From positions 1 through 64,000 of the forward strand of contig DASSNE010000009.1 in assembly GCA_035688265.1 (NCBI GenBank): 64,000 nucleotides of DNA, written 5' to 3'. This document shows, one piece after another, positions 8,524-15,561 of the stretch. A program made the translations under genes and the position numbers. Below the pieces are notes generated by a model, which was not told the DNA's origin, made no database searches, and saw nothing but the letters and a program-made list of their open reading frames with translations. This DNA comes from DASSBR01 sp035688265 (GTDB lineage: Bacteria; Pseudomonadota; Gammaproteobacteria; Natronospirales; DASSBR01). Every line of letters begins with the position of its first letter. The stretch's first letter is position 1.

Positions 8524-8552
8524 TTGACATTATGCGCGCGATCGAATACCTT
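8524..8552 (+). promoter_or_regulatory. hipBA promoter
   Basis: A perfect -35 TTGACA (8524-8529) is followed after 17 bp by TACCTT (8547-8552). The left arm of the long inverted repeat lies inside the spacer, so repressor binding there would block RNA polymerase. Confidence 0.5.
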
Positions 8553-8589
8553 AAGAATCACTATTCAATATGATGTGATCGATCGCGCG
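8535..8589. promoter_or_regulatory. inverted-repeat operator flanking the hipBA start
   Basis: CGCGCGATCGA (8535-8545) and its exact complement TCGATCGCGCG (8579-8589) are separated by 33 bp. One arm is in the promoter spacer and the other touches the HipB start codon. HipB-type antitoxins repress their own operon by binding such sites, so this is the likely autoregulatory operator. Confidence 0.6.
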
Positions 8590-8942
8590 TGCTTATGGAA
8601 AGCGACGAACGGGTATTAAAGTCACTGGGTGAGCGCCTCGCGCGTCACCGCCTCAACCGTAACCAGACGCAGGCGCAGGTGGCGCGCGAAGCGGGCGTCG
8701 CCCGTCGCACCATCTACAAGGCCGAGAACGGCCTCGTCATCGACACCCAGAGCCTGGTGCGCATCCTGCGCGCGCTCGATCTCCTTGAACGCTTGGAAGC
8801 GCTGGTGCCGGAAGCGCGCGTCAGTCCGATGGCGCTGGCCGAGGCGCGAGGCCATGTGCGCGAGCGCGCCAGCGGCTATCGCAAAGCCAGGGATAATGAT
8901 GAACCCGCCGCGGAGTGGACATGGCCCGACGAGGAACGGTAG
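8589..8942 (+). CDS. HipB-like XRE-family antitoxin/repressor
   Basis: The 117-aa protein has an N-terminal helix-turn-helix: LGERLARHRLNRNQTQAQVA followed by EAGVARRTIYKAENG. It is the DNA-binding partner of the HipA-like kinase downstream and should neutralise it and repress the operon. Translation can start at GTG 8589 or at ATG 8595; neither has a good Shine-Dalgarno sequence. The tail after residue 90 is acidic and charged, suitable for toxin contact. It overlaps the next gene by about 22 bases. Confidence 0.85.
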   Translation: MLMESDERVLKSLGERLARHRLNRNQTQAQVAREAGVARRTIYKAENGLVIDTQSLVRILRALDLLERLEALVPEARVSPMALAEARGHVRERASGYRKARDNDEPAAEWTWPDEER

Positions 8943-10237
8943 CCGAAGTCCACCTCTGGGGTGCACAGATCGGCGCTGTGAGTTGGGATCCGGACCGCGA
9001 ACTCGGCGCGTTCGAATATGCGCCCGCGTTTCGCGACAGCGGCATCCAGGTCGCGCCGCTGACGATGCCGCTTGGCCCGGCGATATACGAGTTTCCGGAA
9101 CTGGCGCGCGCGTCCTTCCACGGCCTGCCGGGCCTGTTGGCCGACTCGCTACCGGACAAGTTCGGTCACGCCGTTATCGACGCCTGGCTCGCCCGCACCG
9201 GCCGCTCGCCAGCCGATTTTTCCCCCGTCGACCGGCTGCTTTATATCGGCAGGCGCGCGATGGGCGCGCTCGAGTTTCACCCGGCGCGCGCCCGCCGCGA
9301 AGGCGCTCATCCGATCGACGTGGCCGAGCTGGTCGAACTCGCCAGCCGCATCCTCACGCGGCGCGAACATTTCCACGCCGATCTCGGCCACGACGGCGAC
9401 GAGCGCCGCCAGGCGATGAAAGACATCCTGCAGGTCGGCGTCTCGGCCGGTGGCGCGCGCGCCAAGGCGATCGTCGCCTGGAACCCGGACACCAACGAAG
9501 TGCGCTCGGGGCAGGTGCCGGCGCCGGCTGGCTTCGGCTATTGGCTGCTCAAATTCGACGGCGTGTCCCACAACCGCGATCGCGATATTCTCGCCGACCC
9601 TCAGGGCTACGGCCTGATCGAATACGCGTACCACCACATGGCGCGCGCCGCCGGCATCGAGATGACGGAGTGCCGGCTGCTGGCCGAAAACGGCCGCCAC
9701 CACTTCATGACGAAACGCTTCGATCGCACCGACAGCGGCGACCGCCTGCACATGCAGTCGCTGTCCGGCATCGCCCACCTCGACTTCAACCAGGCCGGCG
9801 CCCACGGCTACGAGCAGGCGTTCCAGGTCATCGAACGTTTGAAGCTCGGCAAGGACGCGATCGAAGAACAATTCCGCCGCATGGTCTTCAACATCGCCGC
9901 TCGCAACCAGGATGACCACACCAAGAACATAGCGTTTTTAATGGACCGCCGCGGCCGCTGGTCGCTGTCACCGGCATTCGACCTGAACTTCGCCTACAAC
10001 CCCAGCGGCCAATGGACCAGCCGCCACCAGATGAGCATCAACGGCAAGCGCGAAAACATCACCCGGGACGATCTCCTGACCGTCGCCGACCGCTTCCGCA
10101 TTACGCTGCCACGCGCGAACAAGTTCGTGGACCAGGTAGCGGATGCCGTTGCACGGTGGCCGGAGTTTGCGAAGGAGGCGGGGATTGGTGGGCAGCGGAC
10201 CATGGAGATCGGGCGACTCCACCGCAACCTGCGCTGA
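8921..10237 (+). CDS. HipA-like serine/threonine kinase toxin
   Basis: The protein of about 438 aa belongs to the HipA family, whose E. coli member inactivates glutamyl-tRNA synthetase by phosphorylation and causes persistence. Visible landmarks are the N-terminal YSxxGLLADSLPDKFG-type region (GLPGLLADSLPDKFG), the nucleotide loop VSAGGARAKAIVAW, the catalytic segment NIAARNQDDHTKNIAFL and the metal-binding SPAFDLNF. All key residues are kept, so it should be active. ATG 8921 is preferred because GGAG precedes it by 5 bases; GTG 8915 is the alternative. It overlaps the antitoxin gene. Confidence 0.9.
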   Translation: MARRGTVAEVHLWGAQIGAVSWDPDRELGAFEYAPAFRDSGIQVAPLTMPLGPAIYEFPELARASFHGLPGLLADSLPDKFGHAVIDAWLARTGRSPADFSPVDRLLYIGRRAMGALEFHPARARREGAHPIDVAELVELASRILTRREHFHADLGHDGDERRQAMKDILQVGVSAGGARAKAIVAWNPDTNEVRSGQVPAPAGFGYWLLKFDGVSHNRDRDILADPQGYGLIEYAYHHMARAAGIEMTECRLLAENGRHHFMTKRFDRTDSGDRLHMQSLSGIAHLDFNQAGAHGYEQAFQVIERLKLGKDAIEEQFRRMVFNIAARNQDDHTKNIAFLMDRRGRWSLSPAFDLNFAYNPSGQWTSRHQMSINGKRENITRDDLLTVADRFRITLPRANKFVDQVADAVARWPEFAKEAGIGGQRTMEIGRLHRNLR

Positions 10238-10254
10238 GTGTGGCCGCTGCCGAA

Positions 10255-10263
10255 TGGTATAAT
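10255..10263 (+). promoter_or_regulatory. extended -10 promoter of the 63-aa gene
   Basis: TGG-TATAAT is a perfect extended -10 box. No good -35 is present. Transcription would begin about 7 bases downstream, at or next to the GTG start codon at 10270, implying a leaderless message. Confidence 0.5.
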
Positions 10264-10269
10264 GTACTT

Positions 10270-10458
10270 GTGAGTCGCACGCTTTCCAACGCTAATCCCT
10301 ACATGCGCGACGCCGCTGTGCGCCAGCGAACCGTCCTTCGTTCAGTTGCTACATCATCGGCCGTCGAGGGAATTCGCGCGCCCTTCAAAGAAATGGGCCG
10401 CAAAGACGCCAAACCGGCTTCTCCGGCACAGAAATCTCGGCGATCCACTAACCGCTAA
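10270..10458 (+). CDS. small conserved protein of restriction/toxin loci
   Basis: A GTG-started 62-63-aa frame encodes SRTLSNANPYMRD, RQRTVLRSVATSSAVEGI and RAPFKEM, then a basic tail. This layout (T-L-x-x-A-N-P-Y-x-R-D ... S-S-x-A-[IV]-E-G-I) recalls short proteins I have seen next to type I restriction or Fic/toxin genes; the family has no function I can name. The frame is open upstream into hipA, but the promoter and motif boundaries favour the GTG. Its last 10 bases overlap the hsdR remnant on the other strand. Confidence 0.55.
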   Translation: MSRTLSNANPYMRDAAVRQRTVLRSVATSSAVEGIRAPFKEMGRKDAKPASPAQKSRRSTNR

Positions 10459-10602
10459 GGATGACGCTCTTGTAGTCCGCCCGCGCGGACGCGGTGCCAT
10501 CGGGGGCGATGTCGGGGCCGAATGCGGCTGGTAGCCGACTTCTCGGAACCAGTCGAGCGCAAACTGTTCAAGCTGGTCTTCGGTAATCACCGGCGCCCCC
10601 AA
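10448..10602 (-). pseudogene. hsdR remnant (type I restriction endonuclease, N-terminus)
   Basis: On the minus strand from ATG 10602 the frame reads MGAPVITEDQLEQFALDWFR then EVGYQP, the classic start of HsdR. A one-base frameshift follows. In the next frame the family motif continues as GPDIAPDGTASARADYKSVI, then LSG and a TAG stop at 10450-10448. The rest of the gene (normally about 1000 codons) is missing. This is a clear decayed fragment of the restriction subunit of a type I system. Confidence 0.8.
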
Positions 10603-10667
10603 ATCATTTTGCGCTAGAATAACATGTCACTATCCCCCGGCAGCCTTGGCGCGATGGCGAAGTCTTT

Positions 10668-10898
10668 ATGGAACAGGTCATTAATCTTCACGTCGAAAAA
10701 CTACCAGAGGGCGTTTATCTCGCGACTTCCGATGACGTTCCCGGTCTGGTCGCCCAAGGCCGCACTATCAGCGAAACGGTTGAAATCGCCCGCGATGTCG
10801 CGAAGAAGCTGCTTGAGGCTCAATCCGAACGGAATGGCAATCCGCAATTAAAGCCAGTCGGCGACTCGTTCGATTACCCAATCATCGTCGGGTTCTGA
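10668..10898 (+). CDS. hicB: HicB-like antitoxin
   Basis: The 76-aa protein has the partial RNase-H fold typical of small HicB antitoxins: INLHVEKLPEGVYLATSDDV, then GLVAQGRTISETVEIARDVA. It should bind and neutralise the HicA toxin encoded next. There is no C-terminal DNA-binding domain, so autoregulation may depend on the complex. Its TGA overlaps the ATG of hicA by one base. Antitoxin-first order is the reverse of the classical E. coli hicAB order but is common. Confidence 0.85.
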   Translation: MEQVINLHVEKLPEGVYLATSDDVPGLVAQGRTISETVEIARDVAKKLLEAQSERNGNPQLKPVGDSFDYPIIVGF

Positions 10899-11128
10899 TG
10901 GGCCGGTTGAGTGGATTCCGCTATCGGGACATTGTTCGGCGGCTAAAGAGATTCGGTTTCCAATTTGATCGGCAGGCAGCCGGGAGCCACGAAATCTGGT
11001 TCAATCCCGAAACTAACCGCTACACCACCATTCCGAATCATCCCGGCGATCTCCCGGAAGGGACACTGCGCGCCATTCTGCGGCAGGCCAACATAGCGCC
11101 GAATGAATTTCTGAATATACAGAAGTAG
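10898..11128 (+). CDS. hicA: HicA-like mRNA interferase toxin
   Basis: The 76-aa basic protein carries the HicA/YcfA double-stranded-RNA-binding-like fold: YRDIVRRLKRFGFQFDRQ, the catalytic-His region AGSHEIWF, then TTIPNHPGDLPEGTLRAILR. HicA toxins cut mRNA in a ribosome-independent manner; the conserved His in 'G-S-H' is present, so it is probably active. Start and coupling to hicB (TGATG) are clear. Confidence 0.88.
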   Translation: MGRLSGFRYRDIVRRLKRFGFQFDRQAAGSHEIWFNPETNRYTTIPNHPGDLPEGTLRAILRQANIAPNEFLNIQK

Positions 11129-11469
11129 GTCGGCTCCTCTGGCTTGACCGTACAGTGTCTGATCCAGAGATTCCGGCAACTAAGACGATAGTCGCTCCGT
11201 TCTCAAAATTAAAACAATTGTAACCAACTTGAGGAAGACGCAGTCGCAGTTGGCGTCGTCTGGAATGGGGTATAGATGTTGCCAAAGAGCGGTGGCGCGC
11301 CAACCGGGCGCTTTTGAGGCGTGATGACGCTGTCCGCCTCAGCGCCGGCGGCTTGGCCGGCAACGCCTTCACCGGCAGTGGACTCCGCCGCCGGCGCGAA
11401 TGCCGGCTCGGCAGTCGGGGTCGCCGTCACCGTGTCAAGTGTAAGGTCCGCAAAGCCTGGACAAAGGGT
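11129..11469. other. gene-poor stretch downstream of hicA
   Basis: No supportable gene is seen. The first part (11190-11230) is AT-rich. The second part is GC-rich, and its open frames on both strands are Ala/Pro-rich with no family resemblance. It is probably decayed sequence between the hsdR and hsdM remnants. Confidence 0.5.
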
Positions 11470-11604
11470 TGTGCTCGGAGCGCGCGCTGAAGCTGGCGCT
11501 GGCGGAGATGTACGTGCAGGGCGTGTCGACGCGCAAGATGGCCAGGATCACCGAGGAGCTGTGCAGCTTCGAGGTCAGCTCGGTTGAAGTGAGTCGCGCG
11601 GCGT
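11470..11604 (+). mobile_element. IS256-family transposase fragment
   Basis: The frame reads SERALKLALAEMYVQGVSTR, then KMARITEELCSFEVSSVEVSRAA, which is the N-terminal region of IS256/Mutator-type transposases ('A-L-x-E-M-Y-x-Q-G-V-S-T-R-K'). Only about 45 of roughly 400 residues remain. Neither terminal inverted repeat nor the DDE residues are present. The fragment ends exactly where the hsdM remnant begins on the opposite strand, so it marks an old insertion or deletion event. Confidence 0.75.
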
Positions 11605-11688
11605 GGAGCGCAGCTTGGCCGCCGCAGTCCAAAGTTTCTTGTCGAGATCGTTGAGAAACGTCTGCTCGGCCTGGCCGCTCTGTGCCAT
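11605..11688 (-). pseudogene. hsdM remnant (type I DNA methyltransferase, N-terminus)
   Basis: Behind a GAGGGG-like ribosome site, the minus strand reads MAQSGQAEQTFLNDLDKKLW then TAAAKLRS. This is the typical first 28 residues of HsdM ('F-L-N-D-L-D-K-K-L-W-T-A-A-D-K-L-R-S-N'). After Ser28 the sequence switches to the IS256 fragment. Together with the hsdR start 1 kb downstream on the same strand, this shows a former hsdM-hsdR operon reading leftward. Confidence 0.75.
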
Positions 11689-11738
11689 TTGTCCCCTCTG
11701 CCTGTTGCCGGAGCAGCAACTATAGCAAGGAATAGCCC

Positions 11739-11783
11739 TTGGTAGCGAAGAGGGTAGCGAGGGCGGGATTTGAACCTGTGAAC
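11739..11783 (-). other. tRNA 3'-end-like remnant (possible attachment site)
   Basis: The minus strand contains GTTCACAGGTTCAAATCCCG followed by CCCTCGCTACC, which looks like a tRNA T-arm and acceptor end. A second TTCGCTACCA lies a few bases further on, giving a direct repeat of TCGCTACC. No anticodon or D arm accompanies it. Integrases leave such 3'-end copies, so this could be an att scar beside the defence-gene remnants. Confidence 0.35.
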
Positions 11784-11906
11784 GGCGGCTTCCGGGCCTT
11801 CTGGCGGAACTTTGCGGGGGTTTTTCCGGTCTGGTACTCTGCGAAACCCTATGTTCCGCCGCGCCGGCGATCGCGGGCGCTTTATACCAATAGCAGGAGA
11901 CCATTA

Positions 11907-13841
11907 ATGAAGACTGCTTTAACTGCGTGCGTTCTTGCCGTTGCCGGTCTGGGCGTGGGCACCGCTCCCGTTTTCGCGAGTCCGGGGCCGCAGCCGGTAC
12001 CGCGCAAGTTCCATGTGCCGGCGCCGCGCGATATTCCGTATCCGGGCACTATACAGATTCACGTCGATGCCACCGATCTGGCGCATCGCATCTTCAGCAT
12101 TCACGAGGTGATTCCGGTCAGCAAGGCCGGCACCTTCACGCTGCTGTATCCGCAGTGGATTCCGGGCAACCACGAGCCGAGCGGGCCGATCGACAAGGTC
12201 GCGGGGCTCATGGTTTATGCCAACGGCAAGCGCCTGCACTGGATTCGCGTGCCGGAGAATGTTTACGCGTTCCAGGTCCAGGTGCCGCAGGGCGTGAGCA
12301 AGCTGGACGTCGATTTCAAGTTTCTGTCGCCGCAGAACCACGATCAGGGCCGCGTGGTGATGACGCCGGAAATGCTCAGCCTGCAGTGGAGCAAGCTGGC
12401 GCTGTATCCGGCCGGCTATTATGGCCGCGACATTAACGTGCAGCCGAGCGTGACCTTGCCGAAGGCCTTCAAGTTCGCGACGGCGCTCGAGGTCGCGCAC
12501 CAAAGCGGTAACGATGTGACCTTCAAGACGATCGACTTCGAGAACCTGGTCGATTCGCCGATGCTGGCCGGCAAGTACTACAAGCGCATCAACATCACCC
12601 CCAAGGGTACCGATGCGCCGGTGCATCTGGACGTGTTCGCCGACGCGGCGAAGGATCTGAAGATCAGCAAGCACGAGATCGAGTTGCACCGCAACCTCGT
12701 GGAGCAGATGTACAAGCTCTACGGCGCGCATCACTACAATCATTACGATTTCCTGATCTCGCTCAGCGACAACCTGGGCGGCATCGGTCTGGAGCATCAC
12801 CGCTCCAGCGAGGACAGTTTCGGTCCTGACGCGTTCACCGAATGGGACAAGCACTGGGCATCCCGCGATCTGCTCGCGCACGAGTTCAACCACTCGTGGG
12901 ACGGCAAGTATCGTCGCCCGGCGGGTCTGTGGACGCCGAACTTCAACGTGCCGATGCGCGATCGCCTGCTGTGGGTCTACGAGGGCTTCACGCAGTACAA
13001 CGGTTTTGTGATGGCGGCGCGTTCGGGCCTGTGGAGCAAGAAGCAGGCGATGCAGCGGCTGGCGAGCGTCGGCGCCCGCTACGACCGCGGCCGCCCGGGT
13101 CTTGAGTGGCGCACGATTCGCGACACCACCAACGACCCGACGATCGCCGAGCGCGCCCCGCTGCCGTATCGCAACTACCAGATGAGCGAGGACTATTACT
13201 CCGGCGGTCAGCTCATCTGGCTGGCGGTGGATGCCAAGATCCGCGATCTGACGCACGACAAGAAGAGCCTCGACAACTGGGCGCGCGAGTTCTTCGGCAT
13301 GGACAACGGCGCGTGGGACATCAACACGTACAACTTCGACGACGTGGTCAACTCGCTCAACAATGTCGTGAAGTACGACTGGGCGAACTTTCTGGAGTCG
13401 CGTTTGATGGGCCACGGCAACCTGTCGAAGGCGTTCGAGGCCGAGGGCTGGAAGCTCGTCTATAACGACAAGCCGAGCGACGCCGTCAAGGCGTTCGAGG
13501 GGCGCTTCCACTACGTCGATCTCGAGTACTCGCTGGGCATCAACGTCGATCACGATGGCAAGATGCGCGACGTGCTGTGGAACAGCCCCGCCTTCAAGGC
13601 CGGCCTTTCCCCGGGCATGGTCATCCAGGGCGTCAACGGCAAGAAGTTCAGCACCGATGCGCTCAAGGATGCCGTGAAGGAGGCCAAGACGGACAAGGCG
13701 CCGATCAAGCTGCTGGTCACGAACTTCAACGACTATAAGACCGTCACGATCGACTATCACGGCGGCCTGAAGTATGCGCACCTGGTGCGCATCAAGGGTC
13801 GGCCGGATTACCTGTCGCAGGTGCTCGCGCCGCGCAAGTGA
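11907..13841 (+). CDS. M61-family metallopeptidase with C-terminal PDZ domain
   Basis: The start at ATG 11907 is fixed by AGGAG at 11895-11899 and by a signal peptide (MKTALTACVLAVAGLGVGTA); the open frame before it is not coding. The protein of about 644 aa has the M61 glycyl-aminopeptidase layout: a beta-rich N-domain, the zinc motif HEFNHSW (HExxH at residues 325-329) and the third ligand in VYEGFTQY (Glu at about 359). A PDZ domain near the C-terminus contains FKAGLSPGMVIQGVNGKKF. It should be a periplasmic peptidase. It is monocistronic and followed by a strong hairpin. Confidence 0.93.
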   Translation: MKTALTACVLAVAGLGVGTAPVFASPGPQPVPRKFHVPAPRDIPYPGTIQIHVDATDLAHRIFSIHEVIPVSKAGTFTLLYPQWIPGNHEPSGPIDKVAGLMVYANGKRLHWIRVPENVYAFQVQVPQGVSKLDVDFKFLSPQNHDQGRVVMTPEMLSLQWSKLALYPAGYYGRDINVQPSVTLPKAFKFATALEVAHQSGNDVTFKTIDFENLVDSPMLAGKYYKRINITPKGTDAPVHLDVFADAAKDLKISKHEIELHRNLVEQMYKLYGAHHYNHYDFLISLSDNLGGIGLEHHRSSEDSFGPDAFTEWDKHWASRDLLAHEFNHSWDGKYRRPAGLWTPNFNVPMRDRLLWVYEGFTQYNGFVMAARSGLWSKKQAMQRLASVGARYDRGRPGLEWRTIRDTTNDPTIAERAPLPYRNYQMSEDYYSGGQLIWLAVDAKIRDLTHDKKSLDNWAREFFGMDNGAWDINTYNFDDVVNSLNNVVKYDWANFLESRLMGHGNLSKAFEAEGWKLVYNDKPSDAVKAFEGRFHYVDLEYSLGINVDHDGKMRDVLWNSPAFKAGLSPGMVIQGVNGKKFSTDALKDAVKEAKTDKAPIKLLVTNFNDYKTVTIDYHGGLKYAHLVRIKGRPDYLSQVLAPRK

Positions 13842-13850
13842 TCACGTGGG

Positions 13851-13889
13851 TGAGGGGGAGCTGCCCGGCTCCCCCTCAGCCCGTTTTGT
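13851..13889 (+). terminator. intrinsic terminator after the M61 peptidase
   Basis: TGAGGGGGAGC (13851-13861) pairs perfectly with GCTCCCCCTCA (13868-13878) over a 6-base loop. GCCCGTTTTG follows. The hairpin overlaps the stop codon of the facing doc gene. Confidence 0.6.
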
Positions 13890-14307
13890 ACGACTTTTTG
13901 TTCTCGTGAATCTGGTCGGACGAGTTCGGCGTGATTCGCAGGCGAAGCCATTCGGCAAACTCCTCCATTCCAAGAAGTCCTTCAGCCAGCGCCAGAAAAC
14001 GTGGGAAAAGTTCGACATCGGTAGCGACGAGACGCAGCCGGTTGAGCTCAATGAATGTTTCACAGGCGACGGCTGCCGTACGCTTGTTGCCATCAACGAA
14101 GGGATGGTTTCGCGCTAAACCATATGCCAGCGTCGCAGCGAGCGTTGCCATATCAGGAGTCGGGTCACTGTAGGCGTAGGTCTGTTGTGGGCGCGCCAGC
14201 GCGGATTCAAGCAGGCCCTCATCCCGCACGCCGGCTGTACCACCGTGTTCAGACAACTGACGGTCGTGTAGCGCGAGCACGAGCGGTTTGCTCAACCAGA
14301 CGATCAC
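13876..14307 (-). CDS. doc: Doc-like Fic-fold toxin
   Basis: The 143-aa protein begins with GTG at 14307. It carries the Fic/Doc core motif HPFVDGNKRTA near residue 68 (HxFx[DN]GNKR) and the Doc N-terminus with GTAGVRDEGLLESALARPQ. Doc toxins phosphorylate elongation factor EF-Tu and stop translation. All core residues are present. It begins one base after the stop of the antitoxin gene, so the pair is coupled. The partner is an AbrB-fold protein rather than Phd. Confidence 0.9.
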   Translation of the reverse strand: MIVWLSKPLVLALHDRQLSEHGGTAGVRDEGLLESALARPQQTYAYSDPTPDMATLAATLAYGLARNHPFVDGNKRTAAVACETFIELNRLRLVATDVELFPRFLALAEGLLGMEEFAEWLRLRITPNSSDQIHENKKSYKTG

Positions 14308-14308
14308 G

Positions 14309-14533
14309 TTAATTCTCCGCCAGCTTGTGCAGCAGGTTCCGGCGTCGCCGCATTACCTCTTCCGCCACCTCCATCTGGCGAGCGAACTCCTCATCGTAAG
14401 GCATCAACTTGATCCCGTCGGGCGTTTCAGTGACATAGACCGTGTCGCCTTTTTTCAGCCGCAAGCGGGCGAGCAGTTCCTTGGGCAGCACGATGCCGGC
14501 TGAATTGCCGACGGTGGTAATCTTGAGTTGCAT
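14309..14533 (-). CDS. AbrB/MazE-fold antitoxin
   Basis: The 74-aa protein has an N-terminal SpoVT-AbrB DNA-binding fold (ITTVGNSAGIVLPKELLARL, then KKGDTVYV). A charged, probably disordered C-terminal tail (EEFARQMEVAEEVMRRRRN) should bind the toxin. It is the antitoxin of the following Doc toxin and likely represses the operon. AbrB-Doc pairs are common in proteobacteria, so this is a functional two-gene module. Confidence 0.88.
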   Translation of the reverse strand: MQLKITTVGNSAGIVLPKELLARLRLKKGDTVYVTETPDGIKLMPYDEEFARQMEVAEEVMRRRRNLLHKLAEN

Positions 14534-14577
14534 GGCAGGATTCTCCGGGTGACCCTGTCACTCATTATAACGAATGT

Positions 14578-15561
14578 ATGAACTCAAGGACGAGATGCAT
14601 GATCAAGCGCCGGCGCTGCGGCAAAGGCTTCACGTACTGCCGCGCCAATGGCGAAACCATCCGCGACCGGGCCATGCGCCGCTGGATCGCGTCGCTGGCG
14701 ATTCCGCCGGCGTGGACGGATGTCGAGATCGATCCGGACAAGGACGCAAAAATTCACGCCACCGGCCGTGACGCCGCCGGGCGCAAGCAGTACATCTACA
14801 ACCCGACGTGGCGCGAGACCCGCGACCACGAAAAATACGACCGCATCATCCGCTTTGCGCAGAAGCTGACGACGATGCGGCGCATCACCGGGCAGCATCT
14901 CACCCGTCACGACAACAGCCGTGAGAAGGTGCTGGCGTGCATGGTGCGGCTGATCGATACCGCCTACTTCCGCCCCGGCAATGCCGCCTACGCCAGGGAA
15001 AACGAGTCATACGGCCTGACCACGCTGCGTTCCCGGCACCTCACGATCGAGGGCGACGAGCTGATCTTTCGCTACGTCGGCAAAAGCGGCCAGGCGCAGG
15101 AAAAGCACGTGGAGGACAAGCGACTCGCCCGCATCGTCGCGGAACTCGACCACATTCCGGGGCGCAAAATCTTCAAGTACTTCGACGAGCAGGGCAACAA
15201 GATCGACGTCGTGAGTGACGATCTGAATGCTTACATTCGCGAGATCATGGGCGAGGATTTCAGCGCCAAGGACTTTCGCACCTGGGCCGGTACGTCACTG
15301 GCCGCGCTGGCGCTGGATGCCTGCGGCGTCGCGGAGACGAAAAAACAGGCCGAAGTCAACGTGCGCGAAGCCATTCGTGTCGTGGCGGAGCGACTCGGCA
15401 ACACGCCGGCGATTGCGAAGGGAAGCTATATCGATCCGCGCGTGATCGACTGTTACCTGAACGGGCGCACGCTGCACGACTTCATGAACGGCGTCGAGCC
15501 GGGCGAGGCCATCACCAGTCCCGCCGAGCGCGCCGTGCTGAAGCTGCTGCGGAGTTCATGA
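14578..15561 (+). CDS. DNA topoisomerase IB (poxvirus-like)
   Basis: The 327-aa enzyme relaxes supercoiled DNA through a 3'-phosphotyrosine intermediate. Landmarks are RRRCGKGFTYC, AIPPAWTDVEI, the basic loop GRKQYIYNP with the catalytic Arg context, KSGQAQEKHV with the catalytic Lys region, DFRTWAGT, and KGSYIDPRVI with catalytic Tyr at about residue 284. Translation may start at ATG 14578 or seven codons later (MIKRRRC). The last 6 bases overlap the end of the facing oxidoreductase gene at a TCATGA palindrome. Confidence 0.93.
   Translation: MNSRTRCMIKRRRCGKGFTYCRANGETIRDRAMRRWIASLAIPPAWTDVEIDPDKDAKIHATGRDAAGRKQYIYNPTWRETRDHEKYDRIIRFAQKLTTMRRITGQHLTRHDNSREKVLACMVRLIDTAYFRPGNAAYARENESYGLTTLRSRHLTIEGDELIFRYVGKSGQAQEKHVEDKRLARIVAELDHIPGRKIFKYFDEQGNKIDVVSDDLNAYIREIMGEDFSAKDFRTWAGTSLAALALDACGVAETKKQAEVNVREAIRVVAERLGNTPAIAKGSYIDPRVIDCYLNGRTLHDFMNGVEPGEAITSPAERAVLKLLRSS

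Noticed and set aside
11209..11430. Ala/Pro-rich minus-strand frame in the gene-poor stretch
   Set aside because: GTG start without a ribosome site, low complexity, no family resemblance.
11739..11783. Complete tRNA gene
   Set aside because: Only the T-arm and acceptor end are seen; no anticodon or D arm.
11739..11906. Extension of the M61 peptidase frame upstream of ATG 11907
   Set aside because: It runs through the tRNA-like end; the ATG at 11907 has AGGAG and begins a signal peptide.
11919..13781. 620-codon open frame antisense to the M61 peptidase
   Set aside because: High-GC shadow; the sense strand encodes a complete HExxH peptidase with a ribosome site and signal peptide.
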